A stretch of DNA of 64,000 nt, taken from assembly GCF_007004655.1 (NCBI RefSeq), contig NZ_ML660092.1, positions 124,001 to 188,000 on the forward strand. The letters are read 5' to 3'. Source of the DNA: Exilibacterium tricleocarpae (GTDB lineage: Bacteria > Pseudomonadota > Gammaproteobacteria > Pseudomonadales > Cellvibrionaceae). Under the pieces are notes generated by a model. The model was given only the letters and a program-made list of their open reading frames with translations. It had not been told where the DNA came from and made no database searches. Below are positions 34,122-41,889 of this stretch, one piece after another. Each line of letters opens with the position of its first letter. The stretch's first letter is position 1. The translations under genes were made by a program, and so were the position numbers.

Positions 34122-34887
34122 AGGCACCGTAGCCTACGACCTGCTCGCGGCTGCCGGCGGTATCGCCGGAGTTGCGCAGGTCCAGGGTGGAAAGTTGCAG
34201 GTGATGATGTTTCGCCAGGTATAACAGCCCATTCAGCGGCATGCAGCCACAGGCCTGCTCGCTTTGCAACTGGTCTGACAGGGCTTCGATCATGGCCGTG
34301 GTGGTCCGGTCCAGTTGCTGTGCAGTGGCGTAGGGGTGGTAGTGGCTGAGGTCTGAACTTACCACGATAAGGGTTTCGTCGCCGCCCCAAAGGCGCTCCA
34401 GTACCTCTGCGACTGCCGGCGGCGGGCAGTGACCGACGACCAGCGGGACCAGTTGAAAGTCGCCGAGCACTATCTGTAAAAACGGCAGCTGTACTTCAAG
34501 GCTGTGTTCATACCGGTGGGCCCCGGGGTCGCAGCTGACTTGGTCGAAGTCGGCCAGTGCGGCAATTGCGGCGGGGTCCAGCGCGACATCGCCGAGCGGG
34601 GTTTTGAAATAGCCGCAGCCGGGTAACGCCACACCCTGCAGCGCCACCCGATGGGCGGGGCCGAGAAGTATGACGCGATCTATTCCGGCGGCCACAGGTT
34701 CCAGACATTTATAGGCGGTGGCAGCAATAGGCCCGGAGTAGACAAAGCCCGCATGGGGTGCAATCAGTGCCTTTGGACGCAGCGCCGCCAGTGGCGCTTT
34801 GCTCAACAGTTTCCTGACGTCGCCGGCCAGTTGCCGGGGGTCTTCGGGGTAGAAGCTGCCGGCTACTGCAGGTTGTCGAACGGTCAT
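34108..34887 (-). CDS. amrB: AmmeMemoRadiSam system protein B (Memo-like)
   Basis: 259 residues from the ATG at 34887; AGGTGA is 7 bases upstream and MTVRQPAVAGSFYP is the usual family start, so a longer frame to 34995 is not used. Memo proteins share a fold with class III extradiol dioxygenases. The metal-binding histidines occur in LIAPHAGFVYSGPIAA, EHSLEVQLPFLQ and VVSSDLSHYHPY, and GCGMP-like Cys occurs near the end (ACGCMPLNGLL). Human MEMO1 binds iron or copper. The bacterial function is not known; constant pairing with AMMECR1 and a radical SAM enzyme argues for one shared pathway. Confidence 0.93.
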   Translation of the reverse strand: MTVRQPAVAGSFYPEDPRQLAGDVRKLLSKAPLAALRPKALIAPHAGFVYSGPIAATAYKCLEPVAAGIDRVILLGPAHRVALQGVALPGCGYFKTPLGDVALDPAAIAALADFDQVSCDPGAHRYEHSLEVQLPFLQIVLGDFQLVPLVVGHCPPPAVAEVLERLWGGDETLIVVSSDLSHYHPYATAQQLDRTTTAMIEALSDQLQSEQACGCMPLNGLLYLAKHHHLQLSTLDLRNSGDTAGSREQVVGYGAYALH

Positions 34888-35069
34888 GGCATTCACCTGG
34901 TACCGATAGGGGGCGAACTCTTCCGGCTTACCGGTTGCCGGCGTTGCAACCAAAGCTGCAAGGTGCCGGGCATGCTTAAGCCGGATCGCACTCAAACCTG
35001 ATCATGGTCAAACTGGATAGAGTCAAATAGTATAGGTTTGTCATTCAAGAGTATAGTGGGAGTGAAACC

Positions 35070-36146
35070 ATGCCGGCACCCGCCAGTGTTCCCACCGACT
35101 ATTGGCACCGTCTTGAGGACGGTCGCCTGCAGTGCGATCTGTGTCCCCGGTTTTGCAAGCTGCGCGAAGGACAGCGCGGGCTGTGTTACGTGCGCGGTCG
35201 CGAAGGCGACACCGTCGTGCTTTACAGCTATGGCCGCTCGAGTGGTTTTTGCATCGATCCGATTGAGAAAAAGCCGCTCAACCATTTTTTACCCGGCACC
35301 CCGGTGCTCTCCTTTGGCACTGCCGGCTGTAATCTGGCCTGCAAGTTCTGTCAGAACTGGGATATGAGCAAGTCGCGGGAGATGGATACCCTCGCCGCCG
35401 TGGCCATGCCGGCGACACTGGCCGGCGAAGCGCGGCGCACCGGTTGCCGCAGCGTGGCATTCACCTACAACGACCCGGTGATTTTTCTCGAGTACGCCGT
35501 CGATACCGCCCAGGCTTGTGCCGAGTTGGGTGTGAAATCGGTGGCCGTCAGCGCGGGTTATATCAGTGCGGCGCCGCGGCAGCGTTTTTTCCACCATATG
35601 GATGCGGCCAATATCGACCTCAAAGCGTTTTCCGAACGTTTTTACAAACAGATTTGCGGCGGCCATCTGCAGGCGGTGCTCGATACCCTATGCTATATAA
35701 AGGATGAGACTTCGGTGTGGCTGGAAGTGACGACGCTGTTGATCCCCGGCGAAAACGACAGCGATGCGGAACTCGACGCTATGACCGCCTGGCTGCGCGA
35801 GCATTTGGGCACAGACGTGCCGTTGCACTTTACGGCTTTTCACCCGGACTGGAAAATGCAGGACAAGACCCGCACTCCGGCGGCCAGCCTGAAGCGGGCC
35901 CGCCGCATCGCCATGGGTAACGGCCTGAATTATGTCTACACCGGCAACGTCCGCGATGCCGAGGGCGGCAGTACTTATTGTCCCGGCTGCGGTCTGCGGG
36001 TGATCGAACGGGACCGGTATCAGCTCGGCCGGTGGCAGATCGACAGTGCCGGCTTGTGCTGTGGTTGCGGTACCCGGATTGCGGGCGTCTTTGAAGGCCC
36101 TCCCGGTCACTGGGGTGCGCAGTGCCAGCCGTTGCGCCTGTCCTGA
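35070..36146 (+). CDS. amrS: AmmeMemoRadiSam system radical SAM enzyme
   Basis: 358 residues. The radical SAM CxxxCxxC motif is CNLACKFC at about residue 89, binding the 4Fe-4S cluster that cleaves S-adenosylmethionine. A second Cys cluster precedes it (CDLCPRFC and GLCYVRG, residues 24-47), and a third closes the protein (CPGCG and CCGCG), suggesting additional metal or cluster sites. FTYNDPVIFLEYA and LLIPGENDSDAEL are typical of this pyruvate formate-lyase-activase-like subgroup. The substrate is unknown. The gene is divergent from amrB-amrA across about 180 bases, so all three could share a control region. GGGAGTG lies before the ATG. Confidence 0.94.
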   Translation: MPAPASVPTDYWHRLEDGRLQCDLCPRFCKLREGQRGLCYVRGREGDTVVLYSYGRSSGFCIDPIEKKPLNHFLPGTPVLSFGTAGCNLACKFCQNWDMSKSREMDTLAAVAMPATLAGEARRTGCRSVAFTYNDPVIFLEYAVDTAQACAELGVKSVAVSAGYISAAPRQRFFHHMDAANIDLKAFSERFYKQICGGHLQAVLDTLCYIKDETSVWLEVTTLLIPGENDSDAELDAMTAWLREHLGTDVPLHFTAFHPDWKMQDKTRTPAASLKRARRIAMGNGLNYVYTGNVRDAEGGSTYCPGCGLRVIERDRYQLGRWQIDSAGLCCGCGTRIAGVFEGPPGHWGAQCQPLRLS

Positions 36147-36277
36147 CGGGGCGCTGCGGTTGGTGTGGGCGCTGAAAAGCGAATAAGCTAGTCTCGATAA
36201 AGAATAACAGGGCCGGGGAACCAAGTTTTGGCGACCATTGTCCGAATAGCAACTTTTACCATCAGGGAGGCAGGGTC

Positions 36278-36898
36278 TTGAATTCCTCAATAACAACGCT
36301 AACGAAACACTATAATTCTGCTGTAGCCGGGCTGCGCCATTTCGAGGGGTTGGGTCCCCTGGCACTGAGACTGTTCTTGGTGCCGGTATTCTGGATGGCG
36401 GGCACCAAGAAATGGGAAAACTTCGACAGCACTGTCGAATGGTTCGGCAATCCCGACTGGGGTCTGGGTCTACCCATGCCCCTGGTACTGGCGTTTCTCG
36501 CCACCTGGACAGAAATCCTTGGCGCCGTCGCGCTGCTGTTGGGGGTGGCTGTGCGCTGGCTGGCGGTGCCGTTGATGTTTACCATGCTGGTCGCCGCGGC
36601 AACTGTGCACTGGGACTATGGCTGGCAGGCGATCGCCGATCCCGGCGCGCCCTTTGCCAATGAACGGGTGATGGAGTCGGCGGAGAAGCTCGATCGGGCC
36701 AAGAGCATCCTGCGCGAACACGGCAACTACGACTGGCTCACCTCCAGCGGCAATATCGTGGTGCTCAATAGTGGCATCGAATTTGCGATCACCTACTTCA
36801 TTATGTGTCTGATGTTGCTGTTTTCCGGCGGCGGCCGCTACGTCAGCGGCGACTACTGGATCGGCCGGGCGCTGAACAAAGGGACGGCGAATACGTAG
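36278..36898 (+). CDS. DoxX-family membrane protein
   Basis: 206 residues starting at a TTG with a strong AGGGAGG site 7 bases upstream. Four hydrophobic segments are visible (LALRLFLVPVFWMAG, LVLAFLATWTEILGAVALLL, AVPLMFTMLVAAATVH, AITYFIMCLMLLFSGG). The DoxX/SURF4-like pattern is LRLFLVPVFWMAGTKKWENF with a WTEILGAVALLLG second helix. Family members are linked to quinone and thiol redox at the membrane in a few bacteria, but function is mostly undefined. The stop codon abuts a 13-bp tandem array. It appears monocistronic. Confidence 0.85.
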   Translation: MNSSITTLTKHYNSAVAGLRHFEGLGPLALRLFLVPVFWMAGTKKWENFDSTVEWFGNPDWGLGLPMPLVLAFLATWTEILGAVALLLGVAVRWLAVPLMFTMLVAAATVHWDYGWQAIADPGAPFANERVMESAEKLDRAKSILREHGNYDWLTSSGNIVVLNSGIEFAITYFIMCLMLLFSGGGRYVSGDYWIGRALNKGTANT

Positions 36899-36975
36899 TT
36901 GAAATGGTAAGTTGAAATGGTAAGTTGAAATAGTGAGTTGAAATAGTGAGTTGAAACAATAAGTTGAAACAACGA
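36898..36975. repeat. 13-bp tandem repeat x6 starting at the DoxX stop codon
   Basis: Six units of 13 bases at 36898, 36911, 36924, 36937, 36950 and 36963 all begin GTTGAAA: two GTTGAAATGGTAA, two GTTGAAATAGTGA, then GTTGAAACAATAA and GTTGAAACAACGA. Identical neighbours in pairs suggest stepwise duplication. The first base is the last base of the TAG stop. Confidence 0.95.
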
Positions 36976-37219
36976 GACGGCAGGCAATTTGAGAGTACAA
37001 GTGATGGGGCGGTGAACCGGGTAGCTGACTGGATAGTTCAACCGATCTGTAACTGAATGGCTCAGCTGGCTGCACTGGCGCGCCACCGATGGCCCGGCCG
37101 CGCCGGCGCGGCGCCGGTTTTATTGGACCTGGCGCCCGCGTGAGGCTTCTGTCGACCACGAGCCCGGTTGGCGTGGTATACTCAGGCGGATATAGCAGTC
37201 TCAACCGGGTAGGCAAACT
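36976..37219. other. Remainder of the spacer before the RhlB-like gene
   Basis: With the repeat array this makes a 321-base gap. It holds a 14-bp GC palindrome (37098-37111, CCGCGCCGGCGCGG), and overlapping it a short stem CCGGC-GCGGC-GCCGG (37103-37117) followed by TTTTATT, a weak terminator candidate for the DoxX transcript. No gene is supported. Confidence 0.4.
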
Positions 37220-38716
37220 TTGATTGGTAAATTATTCAGCTCAAACCGCGACAAAAATGCGGATTCAGCGCCGGCGCAACAAAAACCAGCATCACAAAAA
37301 CCAGCACAACAGCAGCCGGCGACGGTTGCGAAGAAGGCGTCCGGCAAAAGTCAGCACCCCCAGGGCGGCAAACGCCGCAATCAGCGCCGCCGCAACACCC
37401 CCGGTACTGAGGACAAAGACTGGCATCTCGGCCTGTTTCCGGTGCCTGAAGTCCCCGGCAAGACCCGCTTCCACGATCTCGACCTGCCGGCTGAGTTAAT
37501 GCACGCCATTGCCGACCAGCGGTTCGAATACTGCTCCCCGATCCAGGCTCAATCCCTGCCTCACTCCCTGAACGGCCACGACCTGGTTGGCAAGGCGCAA
37601 ACCGGCACCGGCAAGACGGCGGCTTTCCTGGTGACGATTATCGATGACCTGCTCAAGCACCCGTTACAGGAAGACAGGTTTGCCGGCGAGGCCCGGGCCC
37701 TGATCATCGCCCCCACCCGCGAACTGGCCATGCAGATTGCCGACGATTCCAGGGTATTGACCAAGTACACCGGCCTTGAGACCCATGTGCTGGTCGGCGG
37801 TATGGATTACGCCAAGCAACAGCGTCGCCTGCAGGATACGCTGGTGGATATCCTGGTGGCGACGCCGGGACGGTTGCTGGATTTTTGCGGCAACAAGGAT
37901 GTCTACCTCGATCAGTTGGAAGTGCTGGTCATCGACGAGGCCGATCGCATGCTGGATATGGGGTTTATTCCCCAGGTGCGTCGCATTATCCGCCAGACAC
38001 CGAGAAAGTCCCACCGCCAGACGCTGCTGTTCTCGGCGACGATTACACCCGATGTGGTAAACCTGGCAGAGCAGTGGACCGAGGATGCGGTGACGGTTGA
38101 AATCGAGCCGCAAAGTGTCGCCACGGATACGGTGGAGCAGCACGTGTACCTTTCCACCACCGAGGAAAAATACACGCTCCTTTACAACATCCTGAACCAG
38201 GAAGACGTCGACAGCCTGATCGTATTTGCCAATCGTCGCGACGAATGCCGCCGCCTGCATGAAAAGCTCGAGCGTCACGGTTTTAAAGCGGGACTGTTAT
38301 CGGGGGAAATTGCGCAGAACCGCCGGGTGAAAACCCTCAATGCCTTTAAATCCGGTGAGCTGAAGGTGTTGGTTGCCACCGATGTGGCGGGCCGGGGTAT
38401 TCATATCGACGGTATCAGTCATGTGGTTAACTTCACCTTGCCGGAGGAACCCGAGGACTATGTGCACCGTATCGGGCGCACCGGCCGCGCCGGCAAAAGT
38501 GGCACTTCCATCAGTTTTGCCTGCGAAGACGACGCCTTCCGGCTGATGCCGATTCAGGAACTGCTGGGACAAAAGCTCAAGTGTGTGCAGCCGCCGCTTG
38601 AGTTGCTGGCCGAGCTGCCGCCGATGGGCCCGCGCCGCCGGGCACCCGGCGATGACAGAGAGCGGGATGGCAGGGACAGAAATCGCCGCGGACGCGGCAG
38701 GCACAGCAATCGCTGA
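37220..38716 (+). CDS. rhlB: DEAD-box RNA helicase, RhlB-like
   Basis: 498 residues from a TTG start. A basic, Gln/Lys/Ala-rich N-terminal extension of about 75 residues precedes the helicase core. Core motifs in order: SPIQAQSLP (Q motif), [26 protein letters not shown], then [15 protein letters not shown] and [10 protein letters not shown]. The ending [19 protein letters not shown] is an Arg/Gly-rich RNA-binding tail. Sequence across the core is closest to RhlB, the helicase of the RNA degradosome, but RhlE and other paralogues are not fully excluded. The window also encodes RNase G. It is a single-gene unit. Confidence 0.87.
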   Translation: MIGKLFSSNRDKNADSAPAQQKPASQKPAQQQPATVAKKASGKSQHPQGGKRRNQRRRNTPGTEDKDWHLGLFPVPEVPGKTRFHDLDLPAELMHAIADQRFEYCSPIQAQSLPHSLNGHDLVGKAQTGTGKTAAFLVTIIDDLLKHPLQEDRFAGEARALIIAPTRELAMQIADDSRVLTKYTGLETHVLVGGMDYAKQQRRLQDTLVDILVATPGRLLDFCGNKDVYLDQLEVLVIDEADRMLDMGFIPQVRRIIRQTPRKSHRQTLLFSATITPDVVNLAEQWTEDAVTVEIEPQSVATDTVEQHVYLSTTEEKYTLLYNILNQEDVDSLIVFANRRDECRRLHEKLERHGFKAGLLSGEIAQNRRVKTLNAFKSGELKVLVATDVAGRGIHIDGISHVVNFTLPEEPEDYVHRIGRTGRAGKSGTSISFACEDDAFRLMPIQELLGQKLKCVQPPLELLAELPPMGPRRRAPGDDRERDGRDRNRRGRGRHSNR

Positions 38717-38824
38717 AGACCTTTTTGGCGGTTCGCTCACGGCTTGAGTGTTGGCGCAGGGCTGGGTTTGTTGGCTTTATTCGCTCAGGGCTGAAGCTGC
38801 CGGCTCAGGGCTGGTGCCGGTAAC

Positions 38825-40648
38825 TTAAACGGTTTCATTCTTGAGTTGAAGGTCAGATCGGGGTCGATCCTTAGCGTAACGGCTTATCTCCCCGATCTGC
38901 ATGGGCGCTGCGATATAGTAGCCCTGTAAATAGTCACATCCCAATTGCCTGGCGGTCCGGAATTCCTCTTCGCGCTCGATACCTACGGCGACCACTTTTA
39001 TGCCCAGTCGATGGGCCATCTCGACAATACCGACCGCCAAGGCCTGGTTGCGGGGTTTTTTGTCGATATGGTCGATTAGAATACGATTCAGTTTAAGGTA
39101 ATCCAGCGGTAGTTCAAGCAGGTGGGCGAAGGAAGAATAGCCGATGCCGACATCATCCAGTGCTATGTGGATACCGAGAGATCGCAGACGTTGAAGTTGG
39201 GCACCGCACTGGGCGACGTTTTTCATCAGATGGCCCTCGGTCAATTCCAGACAGATGTTGTCGGCGGCAATGCCGAAGTCCTTCAGCCAGGCAAGCAACT
39301 GGTCACAAAAGGCGGCGCTGCTAATCTGGGAAACACAAACGTTGAGGGCAAGCCTGGTATACCCCAGGTTGAAGACCCCGGGCGATTTCAACAGTCTGCC
39401 GCATTCTCTAACCACGATATGCGTGATTTCGTTAATCGTCGGGCTGTTTTCGATAATCGGAATAAACTCGCTCGGGGGAATATCGCCCAGCTCCGGTGAG
39501 CGCCAGCGCATTAGCGCTTCGATATGGGTGGCGCCGGGATTCCCGGACGACACCAAGGGTTGAAATTGCACGTCGAATTGCGCCGCTTCCAGGGCATGAT
39601 TGACATGGGCTTCAATCTCCATATTGCGGGCGTATTGGCTTTCCAACTGGGTCGTATAAAAACAGACAGCGGAATTTTCTTGGTTTTTGGCCTCGTACAT
39701 GGCGCAGTCGGCCTGTTTCATCAACAGTTCCAGATTGTCCGCATCCGGGTAAAAGGCAACACCTATGGACGGGGTGCAGGGAACCTCGTGTTTATCCAGG
39801 GTAAATGGCTGATCGAAAACCGCTAACAGTCGACCTATCAGTTTGTACACTTCTCGCTTGTCTTCCAATAAATCGGTCATCAGGACAAATTCGTCGCCGC
39901 CCAGGCGGGCCAGAAAGTCCGAGTCGCGCACTGTTGCTTTCAGGCGTGCAGCAAGCTGCCTCAGCAATTCATCGCCGATCGGATGGCCGTAGCTGTCGTT
40001 AATTTTTTTAAATCCGTTGAGGTCGACATATAGCAGCGCCACCCATTTTTTGGCCCGGGCGGCGCGCATCAGCATACGCGGCACGGTTATCTGAAAGTGA
40101 GCGCGGTTGGGGAGGGTGGTCAAGGTGTCGTGCTGCGCCAGGTTCTTTAGCCGGGCATTGCTGTGGGCCTGTTCCTGTAGCGCTTTTTTAAGCTTTGATT
40201 CGATGTTTTTGCGCTCGCGGGCATAGCGCAGGCTGCGTGACAGTAATTCCGGTGTAACCTGGTTTTTAGACAAGTAATCCTGGGCACCGCTGTTGAGTGA
40301 GTCGACCGCCTGCTCGAGATCGTCCTGTCCTGTCAATACCACAATGGGCAGATCCGGGTATTGGTTGCCGAGGGCGGTGATATTTTTCACACCGGAGCGA
40401 TCCGGTAGATTCATATCGAGGATCAGGGCTTCGAAGTGACCCTTAGCCAGTGCGTCCAGCACCTTGCCGAAACGGTCTACACAGATAACGGAGTAGCTGT
40501 CGCCAAAGGCCTGGTGGAGTAGCTGCTTCACCAGTTCGGCATCGCCCGGATCATCCTCCGCCATCAGGTAGACGTTGGCGTATTTTGACGGTGTTTTATT
40601 GAGCATCTGTCTGGTGGTATCCGTGTTGCTACCCAGTCTCTGGACCAT
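38825..40648 (-). CDS. Receiver-GGDEF-EAL c-di-GMP protein
   Basis: 607 residues. A receiver (about 25-140) carries phospho-acceptor Asp78 in LILDMNLPD, with LTGQDD and LSKNQ. The GGDEF domain (175-330) has an intact active site at 250-254 and an RxxD inhibitory site (RDSD, 241-244) five residues before it. The EAL domain (345-590) has EALMRW, Asn436, ELTE, the DD pair at 498-499 and Gln575. However, the glutamate of the conserved AEGVE motif, thought to act as general base, is Val555 (VVAVGIE), and KID reads KLN. It is therefore predicted to make c-di-GMP on phosphorylation and not to degrade it. It overlaps the kinase gene upstream by 20 bases and ends the four-gene cluster. Confidence 0.92.
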   Translation of the reverse strand: MVQRLGSNTDTTRQMLNKTPSKYANVYLMAEDDPGDAELVKQLLHQAFGDSYSVICVDRFGKVLDALAKGHFEALILDMNLPDRSGVKNITALGNQYPDLPIVVLTGQDDLEQAVDSLNSGAQDYLSKNQVTPELLSRSLRYARERKNIESKLKKALQEQAHSNARLKNLAQHDTLTTLPNRAHFQITVPRMLMRAARAKKWVALLYVDLNGFKKINDSYGHPIGDELLRQLAARLKATVRDSDFLARLGGDEFVLMTDLLEDKREVYKLIGRLLAVFDQPFTLDKHEVPCTPSIGVAFYPDADNLELLMKQADCAMYEAKNQENSAVCFYTTQLESQYARNMEIEAHVNHALEAAQFDVQFQPLVSSGNPGATHIEALMRWRSPELGDIPPSEFIPIIENSPTINEITHIVVRECGRLLKSPGVFNLGYTRLALNVCVSQISSAAFCDQLLAWLKDFGIAADNICLELTEGHLMKNVAQCGAQLQRLRSLGIHIALDDVGIGYSSFAHLLELPLDYLKLNRILIDHIDKKPRNQALAVGIVEMAHRLGIKVVAVGIEREEEFRTARQLGCDYLQGYYIAAPMQIGEISRYAKDRPRSDLQLKNETV

Positions 40649-41375
40649 GGGAATAAACGACCGCCAGGCCGCCTAATGAGGATAGTCTGAAATCCAGGCT
40701 TCCTCCATGCAAGTGGGCGATGCGTTCGCAGTAGGCCAACCCCATACCAAGCCCGGGATAATCTTGTTCGCTTTGTCCGCGCATAAACGGGCGGGTCAAC
40801 TCGGGCCAGCGATTTTCGGCAACACCGATGCCGTTGTCCTCGATAACCAGGCAGAAGGTTTCGTTACGGCTCTCGTCGAGCACACGCAGGCGGGGTATAT
40901 TATCCGGGCGGTCCTTGGGTTGGAATAGCAGGGCGTTTGCCACCACACAACTGAAAAACAGGTGCCAGTGCTCCATGGCGCCGGTGATATGGGGTAGCGG
41001 GGCAGGGATGTCCCAGTCCGGTTGCATGGCTTGCGGGTGGGTGTAACGCCACCGATTTACCTGCTCGTCGATAGCCGCCACTGCGACATCTTGCAAAGAA
41101 AAACGGTTGTGGGCGCGCATACGACTGCTCAGGCGGGAATAGCGCAGTAATGCCTCCACCATGGCCTGGGCTTTGCTGCCGCCGTCGCGTATCAGGTGCA
41201 GCCAGTAACGGGCCTTTTCATCCAGGTGGGCATCGAGTTGTTGTTCAAGTAGCTGGCTGAACTGTACTACGGCGCGCAGGGGGGCGCCCAGGTCATGAGA
41301 AATACCATATACCAGTTTTTGCACGGCGTCTTCGTTGGGGTTGGCGCTGTTGCTTTTACGGCTGTGACTAGTCAT
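40629..41375 (-). CDS. Soluble histidine kinase
   Basis: About 248 residues from the ATG at 41375, which overlaps the preceding regulator gene by 8 bases. It is a minimal kinase with no sensor or membrane domain: a dimerisation/H-box region (VYGISHDLGAPLRAVVQFSQ) then an ATPase domain with DNGIGVAENRWPEL and GLGMGLAYCERIAHLHGG. The canonical N-box is altered (FFSCVVANALLFQPKDR, where NALLF stands in place of NAIKF-like residues), so ATP binding may be weakened. It probably relays or tunes phosphate between the two receiver proteins encoded on either side. Confidence 0.85.
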   Translation of the reverse strand: MTSHSRKSNSANPNEDAVQKLVYGISHDLGAPLRAVVQFSQLLEQQLDAHLDEKARYWLHLIRDGGSKAQAMVEALLRYSRLSSRMRAHNRFSLQDVAVAAIDEQVNRWRYTHPQAMQPDWDIPAPLPHITGAMEHWHLFFSCVVANALLFQPKDRPDNIPRLRVLDESRNETFCLVIEDNGIGVAENRWPELTRPFMRGQSEQDYPGLGMGLAYCERIAHLHGGSLDFRLSSLGGLAVVYSHGPETG

Positions 41376-41814
41376 CGGCAGTTCCCGGGCTGGTCGACAG
41401 CTGCACAATATCGATCCAGAAAGACCTGATTGTCTGTACTACTCTCATAAAATCTTTCAACTGGACCGGCTTGGAGACAAAGCAGTTGGCGTGCAGGCGG
41501 TAGCTGTCCCTGATATCGAAGGCAGCCTCTGAACTGGACAGAATGATGATGGGAATAGTCTTGCGTTTGTCGTCTTCCTTTAGCGCCCTGAGTATCTCCC
41601 GGCCGCTGACTTTGGGCAGGTTCAGGTCCAGCAGAATAATATCGGGCAGGCGACTGCCGCTATACTTACCGCGCTGAAACAGGTAGTCCAGCGCCGCCTC
41701 ACCATCCATGATTACCTGCAGTGTGTTGAAGACTTTGCCTGAGCTGAGGGCTTCCCGCGTCAACTCCACATCGCCGGGGTTGTCTTCGATTAACAGTATC
41801 TCAATAGATTTCAT
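41368..41814 (-). CDS. Single-domain response regulator (Rcp1-like)
   Basis: 148 residues, only a receiver: LLIEDNPGDVELTREAL at the start, phospho-acceptor Asp in IILLDLNLPKVSG, ILSSSEAAFDI and FVSKPVQLKDF. The insert after strand 2 and the EDNPGD opening are typical of Rcp1-type regulators that partner PAS- or phytochrome-containing kinases. It has no output domain, so it acts by phosphotransfer or protein contact. It lies between the large membrane kinase and the soluble kinase. Confidence 0.9.
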   Translation of the reverse strand: MKSIEILLIEDNPGDVELTREALSSGKVFNTLQVIMDGEAALDYLFQRGKYSGSRLPDIILLDLNLPKVSGREILRALKEDDKRKTIPIIILSSSEAAFDIRDSYRLHANCFVSKPVQLKDFMRVVQTIRSFWIDIVQLSTSPGTADD

Positions 41815-41889
41815 TGGTGCTGCCTTTACAATAAAATAGCGTAGACTCCGCCTGCGGGTTAACGTTCGCAGCCGTCGGCTGAGCGCGTG

